A DNA stretch of 18,905 nt from the NCBI GenBank assembly GCA_040758525.1, contig JBFLVQ010000104.1, positions 1-18,905 on the forward strand, in the 5' to 3' direction. Positions 1 through 6,089 of the stretch are shown here, piece by piece (the stretch's first letter is position 1; every line of letters begins with the position of its first letter). Under the pieces are notes generated by a model that made no database searches, was not told the origin of the DNA, and saw only the letters and a list, made by a program, of their open reading frames with translations. The position numbers and the translations under genes are program-made. The stretch comes from JBFLVQ01 sp040758525. Lineage in GTDB: Bacteria > Acidobacteriota > Blastocatellia > Chloracidobacteriales > JADJPF01.

Positions 1-189
1 CTGCTGGGTAAAAATTGAATCGCTTAAAAAACTTCTACCATAGTGGGAAATTAACTGGCCTACGACACAAAACTTGGCGCTAAGGCGTCTCTGGCTAATG
101 GTTAATTTCAAACTATCGAAGGTATCTCCGACAAGGAGTAGTGGGGCGGTGGCTGCCCCTGTAGTCTTGTTAATGCTTCTGATTAACAT
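1..189 (-). CDS. Unidentified partial open frame running off the left edge
   Basis: An open frame on the minus strand begins with ATG at 189-187 and continues to base 1 without a stop (63 codons seen, C-terminus outside the window). The frame is open even further upstream, as far as the stop codon of the sigma factor gene at 291-289, so 96 codons in total lack a stop. There is no good ribosome binding site before the ATG. The translation (starting MLIRSINKTTGAATAPLLLV) matches no family that I recognise. It could be a small gene downstream of the sigma factor, a decayed coding remnant, or chance. Otherwise I see nothing in the first 288 bases. Confidence 0.25.
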   Translation of the reverse strand, partial: MLIRSINKTTGAATAPLLLVGDTFDSLKLTISQRRLSAKFCVVGQLISHYGRSFLSDSIFTQQ

Positions 190-278
190 ATGGTCTACTA
201 ACCGATCTTGCTGATCATCCCTTATGCTCTTGCTCTTAACTGTTCTACCTGGGGCTCTCAAGTGCTGCACCAGGGATG

Positions 279-299
279 CCCCTGAATTCTATTCAGGGG
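279..299 (-). other. Hairpin enclosing the stop codon of the sigma factor gene
   Basis: A perfect 9-bp inverted repeat (CCCCTGAAT, loop of 3, ATTCAGGGG) is centred on the TAG stop of the sigma factor gene. No T-run follows on the minus strand, so it is not a standard intrinsic terminator. It may stabilise the 3' end of the message or slow the ribosome or polymerase at the stop codon. Confidence 0.6.
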
Positions 300-1566
300 A
301 GGAAGTCACTGGTTGAACTTCACGCAACCGCCGTTCAAGAAATCGGCGTTCACTATCATTGGTAACCAACGCAAGTGCTCTTTCATAGCTCTGTGCTGCT
401 TCTGTAAAAGCTCCCATACGGCGCAATAGATCGGCACGCGCGGCATAGAGCAGATGATAGCTGTCGAGTTCGCCACCCGCAGCTAATATATCTATAAGTG
501 TGAGTGCAGCTTGAGGACCATCTACCATAGCCACTGCTACTGCTCGGTTCAGCGTTACGATAGGAGATGGCTGTATACGTTCAAGCAGATCATATAACTG
601 GACAATCTGAGGCCAGTCTGTATCTTCAGCTCGCGCTGCCTGACAATGTAGTGCGGCGATCGCCGCCTGCAATGCGAATGCACCAGGTCCACTGCGTAGT
701 GCCTCCTCGACAAGCGGTAGTGCTTCGGCAATCTGCTGTCTATCCCAGCGGCTTCGATCCTGCTCTTCGAGCAGCACTATATCGCCAGCCTCATCAAGAC
801 GAGTGTCACGCCGTGCATCATGCAATAGCATAAGAGCAAGGAGTCCAGTCGCTTCCGCTGGTGGTTGCGGTGCCAGCAACTCCCTGACAAGGCGCCCAAG
901 TCGTATCGCTTCGCTGCAGAGATCAGTCCGCACTAGTGACCCGCCACGTGTTGCGGCATAACCTTCGTTGAAGATGAGATAGATCACTGTTAGTACTGCG
1001 TCCACTCGCATGGGCATATCGCTTATGTCGGGTACCGTGTATGGAATACCGGCATCGCGAATCTTTCGCTTAGCACGTACGAGCCGTTGTGCCATCGTTA
1101 CCGTAGGGACAAGAAATGCGCGTGCAATCTCATCAGTTTCTAGACCGCCTAGCATACGTAGCGTGAGCGCAACCTGTGCTTCTGGTGCCAGTGCTGGGTG
1201 ACAACAGGTAAAGATAAGTCGCAGTTGATCATCCTGGATCTCAGCAGTGTCGTAATTTGGCTCCTGCATGGTCGGAATCAATCCAGATGCGGCATACCAT
1301 TCAACTTTTTCCTGCAGTCGTGTGCGTCGTCGCATACGATCAATAGCCTTATATCGAGCGGTCTGAATGATCCAGGCGCGTGGGAACTCAGGAATACCAA
1401 TAGCCTGCCACTGGTTTACAGCGACAGTAAAGGCTTCTTGTGCTGCCTCTTCAGCTACGTCAAAATCACCCAAGAGCCTGATCAGAGTAGCCACAATACG
1501 TCCCCAATCGGAGCGATAAAGTGAGTCAATAGCTACGTTTACATCTTGATTTTGGTTTTCGAGCAT
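289..1566 (-). CDS. ECF42-type RNA polymerase sigma factor with C-terminal TPR-like domain
   Basis: This 425-residue protein is an extracytoplasmic-function sigma factor that recruits RNA polymerase to a small set of promoters. Region 2 spans about residues 15-85 (core-binding and -10 recognition, with the AEEAAQEAFTVAVNQW segment and the basic DRMRRR tail). Region 4 spans about 115-170 (-35 recognition helix in EIARAFLVPTVTMAQRL). A C-terminal half of about 250 residues replaces an anti-sigma partner; it corresponds to the DUF6596/TPR-like extension typical of the ECF42 group, whose members are usually 400-430 residues. The divergent neighbour is a DGPF/YCII protein, the standard genomic partner of ECF42. 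The ATG at 1566 is preceded by no strong Shine-Dalgarno sequence, but a TATAAT box ends 5 bases upstream of it, so the message may be leaderless. No anti-sigma gene is present, as is usual for this group, where the extension is thought to control activity. The family call is confident; the signal sensed is unknown. Confidence 0.93.
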   Translation of the reverse strand: MLENQNQDVNVAIDSLYRSDWGRIVATLIRLLGDFDVAEEAAQEAFTVAVNQWQAIGIPEFPRAWIIQTARYKAIDRMRRRTRLQEKVEWYAASGLIPTMQEPNYDTAEIQDDQLRLIFTCCHPALAPEAQVALTLRMLGGLETDEIARAFLVPTVTMAQRLVRAKRKIRDAGIPYTVPDISDMPMRVDAVLTVIYLIFNEGYAATRGGSLVRTDLCSEAIRLGRLVRELLAPQPPAEATGLLALMLLHDARRDTRLDEAGDIVLLEEQDRSRWDRQQIAEALPLVEEALRSGPGAFALQAAIAALHCQAARAEDTDWPQIVQLYDLLERIQPSPIVTLNRAVAVAMVDGPQAALTLIDILAAGGELDSYHLLYAARADLLRRMGAFTEAAQSYERALALVTNDSERRFLERRLREVQPVTSSPE

Positions 1567-1571
1567 AGCCC

Positions 1572-1600
1572 ATTATAAAATTTTTCCGGTCCCCTGTCGA
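1572..1600 (-). promoter_or_regulatory. Sigma70-like promoter for the sigma factor gene (leaderless)
   Basis: On the minus strand TCGACA (1600-1595) is followed after exactly 17 bp by TATAAT (1577-1572), one mismatch from the consensus pair. The expected transcription start falls at about 1565-1566, on the start codon itself, which predicts a leaderless message. The -35 box is the same six base pairs as the ECF42 -35 on the other strand. Confidence 0.55.
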
Positions 1601-1620
1601 TTTGGGCAAGCATTGTTCGA
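1595..1620 (+). promoter_or_regulatory. ECF42-type promoter driving the DGPF protein gene
   Basis: TGTCGA at 1595-1600 and CGA at 1618-1620 (followed by TTC) are separated by 17 bp. From memory of published work on Streptomyces ECF42, that group recognises TGTCGA at -35 and a CGA-containing -10. The site lies 22 bases upstream of the DGPF gene's start codon and precedes its ribosome binding site, GGAGG at 1630-1634. This fits autoregulatory-module logic in which the sigma factor activates its divergent neighbour. Confidence 0.75.
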
Positions 1621-1641
1621 TTCACCTGTGGAGGCAAACAA

Positions 1642-1998
1642 ATGAAATATGTACTGCTAATTTACCTTGAAGAACATGCTTTAACTGAAACCGAACGGGA
1701 GTGCTGTTATGCAGAATCTGCACTGCTTGCACAGCAACTACATTCAAATGGACAGTTTCTCGCCACCGCCCCCTTACACCCTGTAGCGACGGCGACCAGT
1801 GTGCGAATACGTGATGGCAAACGGCTTGTCACTGATGGCCCGTTTGCCGAGACACGCGAACACCTGGGTGGGTTCTTCCTGATCAATGCCAAAGATCTAG
1901 ATGAAGCGATTAGTATCGCTGCCCGTATTCCAGGAGCACGTGTGGGTACCGTTGAAATCCGTCCTGTGATAGAGGTCGCGGGTTTGCCAAAGAATTAG
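1642..1998 (+). CDS. DGPF-domain / YCII-related protein (ECF42 partner)
   Basis: This 118-residue protein belongs to the YCII/DGPF superfamily of small dimeric alpha-beta barrel proteins. It begins MKYVLLIYLEE and contains the name-giving segment TDGPFAETREHLGGF at about residues 64-78, followed by a helix and strand (AISIAARIPGARVGTVEIRPV) characteristic of the fold. The length is normal for the family. The start is fixed by GGAGG 8 bases upstream. Proteins of this type are the near-universal neighbours and targets of ECF42 sigma factors. Their biochemical role is not established, although a catalytic or ligand-binding role is suggested by the fold. The divergent promoter directly upstream carries the ECF42 motif, so expression probably depends on the adjacent sigma factor. 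Confidence 0.93.
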   Translation: MKYVLLIYLEEHALTETERECCYAESALLAQQLHSNGQFLATAPLHPVATATSVRIRDGKRLVTDGPFAETREHLGGFFLINAKDLDEAISIAARIPGARVGTVEIRPVIEVAGLPKN

Positions 1999-2048
1999 TA
2001 TCCCTTGCGGATAAAAGTACTGAGAGAAATCTCGCGTGTTCTGCTTAC

Positions 2049-2125
2049 ACCACAATCGTGGTACAAGTGGTCGCGCACAGGAGTGATGTTTGCCCTAAAG
2101 AAGCCTCACTCCTGCAATGGTGCGA
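2049..2125. other. Tandem hairpins between the DGPF and VOC genes
   Basis: Two inverted repeats sit in this 165-bp gap: ACCAC (2049-2053) with GTGGT (2058-2062), and AGGAGTGA (2079-2086) with TCACTCCT (2106-2113). The second can be extended outward by an imperfect TCGCGCAC / GTGCGA pairing. There is no T-run, so a simple terminator is unlikely. An RNA-processing or attenuation structure, or an operator, is possible. No TGTCGA box is seen here. Confidence 0.45.
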
Positions 2126-2163
2126 GAAATAACAACCATTAAACTCAAAAATTGGAGTGTACG

Positions 2164-2565
2164 ATGCAAATAAATCCTTATCTTAATTTCAATGGGCAAT
2201 GCGAGGCAGCCTTTAAGTTTTACGAGAAATGTTTAGGTGGCAAAATTGTTATGATGCTCACCCACGGTAATGCACCATCGGCAGAACATGTACCATCCGA
2301 ATGGCATAATAAAATTATGCATGCGCGTCTAGAAGTGGGCGATAGAGTATTAATGGGCTCTGACAGTCCGCCTGAGTACTTTGAACAGACAAAAGGCTTC
2401 TATGTGCAACTTGGCATTAACAACCCAACAGAAGCAGAACATGTTTTTAATGCTCTGGCAGAAAACGGGAGAGTGACGATGCCGTTCGAGCAGACCTTCT
2501 GGGCCTCTCGTTTTGGTATGCTGGTAGATCAATTCGGCATCCCCTGGATGATCAACTGTGAGTAA
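2164..2565 (+). CDS. PhnB-like VOC family protein
   Basis: This 133-residue protein belongs to the vicinal oxygen chelate superfamily, in the PhnB / '3-demethylubiquinone methyltransferase-like' branch (MQINPYLNFNGQCEAAFKFY at the start, then SEWHNKIMHARLEVGDRVLM and the C-terminal FGMLVDQFGIPWMI). Such proteins form two beta-alpha-beta-beta-beta modules and are often annotated as glyoxalase or bleomycin-resistance related without proven activity. The start is ATG at 2164, chosen because GGAG at 2154-2157 lies 6 bases upstream; an in-frame TTG at 2152 overlaps that ribosome site and is unlikely. The gene is co-directional with the DGPF and DoxX genes, a grouping often seen with ECF sigma factors. 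It is probably part of the same regulon, although a 165-bp gap separates it from the DGPF gene. The substrate is unknown. Confidence 0.88.
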   Translation: MQINPYLNFNGQCEAAFKFYEKCLGGKIVMMLTHGNAPSAEHVPSEWHNKIMHARLEVGDRVLMGSDSPPEYFEQTKGFYVQLGINNPTEAEHVFNALAENGRVTMPFEQTFWASRFGMLVDQFGIPWMINCE

Positions 2566-2616
2566 ACACGATTAATAATTTAAGTCAATAAAATCATTCA
2601 AATGGAGGAAAAATTT

Positions 2617-3021
2617 ATGCAATCAGCAATTCAAACTACTCACATCTCACGGAAGAGTCTCTGGACTGGACGTATCCTTAGTACCTTGCCTGTGTTGTTT
2701 CTGATCTTAGACGGCATCGCAAAATTGATAAAGCCACCTGTAGTTTTGGAAGCCTGTGCTCGACTAGGAATTTCTGAGAGTGTTGTTGTTGGACTTGGCA
2801 TACTCATACTTGTCTGTGTTACTGTCTATCTGATTCCACGTACCTCTGTGCTTGGCGCAATCTTGCTGACAGGATTTCTTGGTGGAGCATCAGCGATCCA
2901 TGTACAAAACAATGATCCCTGGTTTCCTATTTTGTTTCCTGTCATTGTTGGTACGCTGATTTGGGGCGGGCTGTTCTTACGTGATAGCCGACTGCGTGCG
3001 CTTATTCCACTACGTAGCTAG
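2617..3021 (+). CDS. DoxX-like family membrane protein
   Basis: This 134-residue protein has four predicted membrane segments: about residues 19-37 (ILSTLPVLFLILDGIAKLI), 56-75 (VVVGLGILILVCVTVYLIP), 78-96 and 105-123 (PILFPVIVGTLIWGGLFL). This is the four-helix arrangement and size of DoxX-like (DoxX_2/3) proteins. Family members sit in the inner membrane and are linked to quinone or redox stress functions in some systems, but the role here is not shown. The start is ATG at 2617, because GGAGG at 2604-2608 lies 8 bases upstream; an in-frame ATG at 2602 overlaps that site. The 51-bp gap after the VOC gene suggests cotranscription. Together with the sigma factor, DGPF and VOC genes it completes a typical ECF-associated set. 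Confidence 0.85.
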   Translation: MQSAIQTTHISRKSLWTGRILSTLPVLFLILDGIAKLIKPPVVLEACARLGISESVVVGLGILILVCVTVYLIPRTSVLGAILLTGFLGGASAIHVQNNDPWFPILFPVIVGTLIWGGLFLRDSRLRALIPLRS

Positions 3022-3054
3022 TACACACAATGGTTTACTTTAGACGCTCACATC

Positions 3055-3125
3055 CGGGTAGACTCGGCATTTACCTGCCAAGCCCCTCCACAGATCCGGA
3101 CGTGAGCGATTAACTCATCCGGCTC
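3055..3125 (-). ncRNA. Group II intron 3'-end remnant (domain V and VI)
   Basis: Read on the minus strand, 3125-3091 fits the group II intron domain V plan. It starts GAGCCGGA with the AGC catalytic triad at positions 2-4, followed by an upper stem TGAG/CTCA, a 2-base CG bulge on the 3' side, and the closing TCCGGATC. A domain VI-like stem follows: CTTGGCA (3082-3076) with TGCCGAG (3069-3063), with an A-rich loop. The loop of domain V is not the usual GNRA type, and one pair of the lower stem is mismatched, suggesting decay. No intron-encoded reverse transcriptase is present upstream (towards higher coordinates), so only the 3' end remains. An inverted copy of the stem sequence (GCTCACATCCGG, from 3046) lies just past the end. 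Confidence 0.62.
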
Positions 3126-3129
3126 TTCA

Positions 3130-3407
3130 GTAATCAGAGCCTGGCACAACTCTGATGCAGAACATTTGCTGCCCGACCAGCTTTGCTCAGATGTTCTTCC
3201 CGATTCTGGGTTTTGGCAGTGGAAAGCATCTCAACAACTTCTGGAACTTCTCTCAATGGATATTGCTCTCATTGCTGCGACGACTCAGCCAGTAATGCCA
3301 CGCTTTTTCCAGATGTATGTAGAGGTTGGCTAGCGTCAAAACCAATAGAACCTGTTGAACTAGTGAAGATTATTGTGAGTCTAGCCAAACAGGTCAATAA
3401 GCTCTGA
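3130..3407 (+). pseudogene. Response-regulator receiver domain remnant, frameshifted
   Basis: Two overlapping frames together read like the C-terminal two thirds of a CheY-type receiver. The first frame (from about 3130 to 3341) gives LLPDQLCSDVLPDSGFW, resembling the phospho-acceptor Asp strand and loop, then IALIAATTQP, like the Thr/Ser strand. The second frame (from about 3315 to the TGA at 3405-3407) gives GWLASKPIEPVELVKIIVSL, like the invariant Lys-Pro and the final helix. A frame change around 3315-3341 and loss of the N-terminus mean that it cannot make a working receiver. It abuts the group II intron remnant and converges on the chemoreceptor gene, ending one base before that gene's stop codon. 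The call rests on motif order, not an alignment. Confidence 0.55.
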
Positions 3408-3408
3408 A

Positions 3409-5388
3409 CTAGCTAGCAAGTTGGAACGTACCAACGGCTTCTTCAAGCTGCTGTAAACTTGAAAATACCGAGCGGCCTGCCAACGAGAGATGTTCTGAAA
3501 TTTCACTATTGCGCTCAGCAATATCTCGCACATGTTCGACCACTTTCACAATCTCTGAAGTGGAAATAGCTTGTTCCTGACAGGTCGCCTCGATCTCATG
3601 CGTTATGATAGTTAGCTGTTGAGTTGCCTGTAGTAGTTGCTCAATTCCAGCAGACTGTTCTACTACTACATTATCTATTTGTATGGCAGTACGCGCTACT
3701 TTAGATACCACTGTCTCAGTCTGCCCCAATGCACTTACCATCTTAGTGGACTGGTCAAATCCATCCTTAACCAGATTGGTTGAGCGTTGCATTTGATTTA
3801 CTGCGATGGCAATACCTTGTTGCACATTTTTGAGTAGGCGGGCAATCTCTTCGGACGATTGCGCCGTACGCTCGGAAAGCTTGCGAACCTCTTCTGCCAC
3901 CACCCCAAAGCCAAGTCCGTGCGAGCCAGCGCGCGCTGCTTCTATGGTAGCGTTTAAGGCTAACAAATTAGTCTGATCTGATATTGCGTTGATCACTTCA
4001 ACGATCTGTCCGATCGCGGCAGTCTGCTCGCTCAGTGATTGAACAGTGCCTGCGGTGGTAGTAATCGCCGTGTTGATCTCAAGCATTCCTGCGGCAGCTT
4101 GTTCAACGGTTTGTCTGTTCATTGCTACTACGCCACGTGCGCTATCGACTAGCTGAGTTAATTCTTTTGTGTTTCCCTCAATGTGCTGCAATTGTGTTGC
4201 CATCTGCTTAATAGAGGCAGCCGTTTCTGTAATGCTAGCAGACTGGTTTTCCATGTTTTTAGCAATGGCATGGATATTGATGGAAAGCTCTTCTGTCACT
4301 GCAGCCATGTTTTGCACTGCACTAGTGACACTTTCACTATGACGCTCAAGCTGTTGACTTGAATCAATAAGATTGGTGGAAGCAATAGTCTTAACCTGTT
4401 CAGATCTAAAACGCACACTGGAGATAATTGTCTGCAGTGAATTGACCATCTGCTTTAAGGAATTACCAAAACTATCTTCTGCCGATCGCTGCACTACCTG
4501 CACTTTAAGATTCCCTTTGGCAATATTGTTGGCCACTCCCGCCATATCACACAGGTAATCAATCATTCCATTCATCTCTCTTGCTAGCAGCCCAAGCTCG
4601 TCGTTTTTGCTTGTTAAATGTGTGCGACTGTCAAGATTTCCCTTGCCAATAGATTGGGCTGTTGCTACCAGCATGAAGATCGGTTTTATAATGCTTTTAC
4701 GAATGCCAATGAATGCCAATGCCAGTATAAGGAAGAAACTCACGCCGATCAGACCAGCCAGCTTTAATGTTTCATTAGTTAAGAAGGCTTCTGCTTCCTG
4801 TACAGGAACTATCACTTCTACAGCGCCACGCACATCTCCTTCCTTCCAATCTCGCTTAGGAGACTCAGGATGAGAGTTGTGACAACCAACACAGGCTGGA
4901 CGCATTATATCTGCCACGACATAGCGCATAGAAGATCGATTATTGATTGTTTCCAACTGCCAAATAGGAATCTTGGGGTCCTTCTCCAAAGCAGCGATGG
5001 CTTTTAACTCAAAGTCGTCGTACTTCTCTGTGGCAGCGCGATGTGGAAATGGATAACGACTATATAACCGGATTGCAGTCCCTGGATAGTCTTTAGCGAT
5101 ACGCTCACCAATTGCCTTCACCATCGTAGCAGGCAGGGGCAGTGTGTTTTCGCGCTGGGCAAAATCGTAGTTTGCGTTCATTCCTGCCTGTTTAGCTCGG
5201 TTCATCACTTCTGCCGTATAAAAAGTCCTCATTGTGGTAATTTGGTTAGCAATGGCTTGAGCTGTTGTCAGACCTACGAGCTGGGTATTGCGTGCTCTAG
5301 TAAAAACCATAAATGTTATACAAACGGCTGCAACAATACTTCCAGCCACAATACCGTTCAATAACAATTTGCTCTGTATAGATCGCAT
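3409..5388 (-). CDS. Methyl-accepting chemotaxis protein with periplasmic c-heme (DUF3365) sensor
   Basis: This 659-residue transmembrane chemoreceptor relays a periplasmic signal to the CheA kinase. A membrane helix lies at about residues 9-29 and a periplasmic sensor at 30-205. A second helix at 209-229 and HAMP-like segments at about 230-335 follow, then a long methylation/signalling coiled coil (about 340-655). The sensor matches the Tll0287-like DUF3365 fold and contains one CxxCH heme-attachment motif at 166-170 (CVGCH), so it probably binds c-type heme covalently and may sense redox state, oxygen or nitric oxide. The signalling tip (EVINAISDQTNLLALNATIE, about 464-483) is canonical, but the following GSHGLGF replaces the usual GExGRGF. 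No CheB/CheR pentapeptide tail is seen. The ATG at 5388 follows an AGAGGT site. No che genes are nearby. Confidence 0.93.
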   Translation of the reverse strand: MRSIQSKLLLNGIVAGSIVAAVCITFMVFTRARNTQLVGLTTAQAIANQITTMRTFYTAEVMNRAKQAGMNANYDFAQRENTLPLPATMVKAIGERIAKDYPGTAIRLYSRYPFPHRAATEKYDDFELKAIAALEKDPKIPIWQLETINNRSSMRYVVADIMRPACVGCHNSHPESPKRDWKEGDVRGAVEVIVPVQEAEAFLTNETLKLAGLIGVSFFLILALAFIGIRKSIIKPIFMLVATAQSIGKGNLDSRTHLTSKNDELGLLAREMNGMIDYLCDMAGVANNIAKGNLKVQVVQRSAEDSFGNSLKQMVNSLQTIISSVRFRSEQVKTIASTNLIDSSQQLERHSESVTSAVQNMAAVTEELSINIHAIAKNMENQSASITETAASIKQMATQLQHIEGNTKELTQLVDSARGVVAMNRQTVEQAAAGMLEINTAITTTAGTVQSLSEQTAAIGQIVEVINAISDQTNLLALNATIEAARAGSHGLGFGVVAEEVRKLSERTAQSSEEIARLLKNVQQGIAIAVNQMQRSTNLVKDGFDQSTKMVSALGQTETVVSKVARTAIQIDNVVVEQSAGIEQLLQATQQLTIITHEIEATCQEQAISTSEIVKVVEHVRDIAERNSEISEHLSLAGRSVFSSLQQLEEAVGTFQLAS

Positions 5389-6089
5389 GTGACTTCTACC
5401 TCTTGCATATAAGCAGGAATGTAAGCACTATTTCGAACCCAGTCATCTCTTACACGACTAGACAGGCGTAGATTCCTAAAGAGTTTAGCGATACCATTAA
5501 ATTGTCAGTAATCACTATTACCTCTTTGTAAAAAATCTGCTCGAAAAAACCTGCTGTCCATAGAATTACCTTCTTTCACCTGTTACTGTTCAGCGTATAA
5601 GAGAGCGCATAGATAAAATCTATTGCTAGCGTATCTCGTCAGGGCAAGCTACGTGCCAATAACAAGAACTTCATCTTTTTTTCAGGAAAATCACTAATGA
5701 CAACGGGTTATGAGAATGTAGGTAGTCAAGTGCTAAGCTCTTTTTCTAAACCTGAGACAATGTTTCCAGAATTCAGACATCAGTGCCCGCGCTTGCTAAT
5801 GGTCACAGATAGAGTAGCACTGCTTCTATCTTATTAATAGAAGTAACTCATCAAGCATGGAAAGAACCAAAGATAGTCGAGGCCAGTATGTTTTAGTTCC
5901 ATCGTCAGATACAACAATTACACCGTCTATAGAAGAATAGGTTAAAAACAGATAACATGCTGACAGAATTACTCTCTGAACTGTGAGACCAAGAAAAAAA
6001 TTGTTTTACCATTGGTACTTTTCAGGAGTATTGTGTACTCTTTTATAACAAAGGGCTTCTTTTCAATGGTAGGATGACAAGGAGGAACC
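5389..6089. other. Gene-poor 700-bp interval
   Basis: I find no convincing gene. Two tiny plus-strand ORFs exist. The first, 5697-5837, encodes 46 codons beginning MTTGYENVG, with an AGGA site 9 bases upstream. The second, 5857-5940, encodes 27 codons beginning MERTKDSRGQ. Neither resembles a known family. The interval must contain the divergent promoters of the chemoreceptor and pilin genes, and its right end holds the structured pilin leader. The low coding content and broken frames could also represent decayed sequence. Confidence 0.5.
6007..6071 (+). promoter_or_regulatory. Structured leader upstream of the pilin gene
   Basis: TACCATTG (6007-6014) pairs perfectly with CAATGGTA (6064-6071). 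Inside lies a smaller hairpin, GAGTA (6026-6030) with TACTC (6036-6040), followed by TTTT. The outer arm ends 8 bases before the AAGGAGG ribosome site (6079-6085), so the fold could present or protect the site, or end transcription early. Function is inferred only. Confidence 0.4.

Noticed and set aside
1198..1524. A 108-codon plus-strand frame antisense to the sigma factor
   Set aside because: It lies fully within a confidently assigned gene and has no ribosome site or family resemblance.
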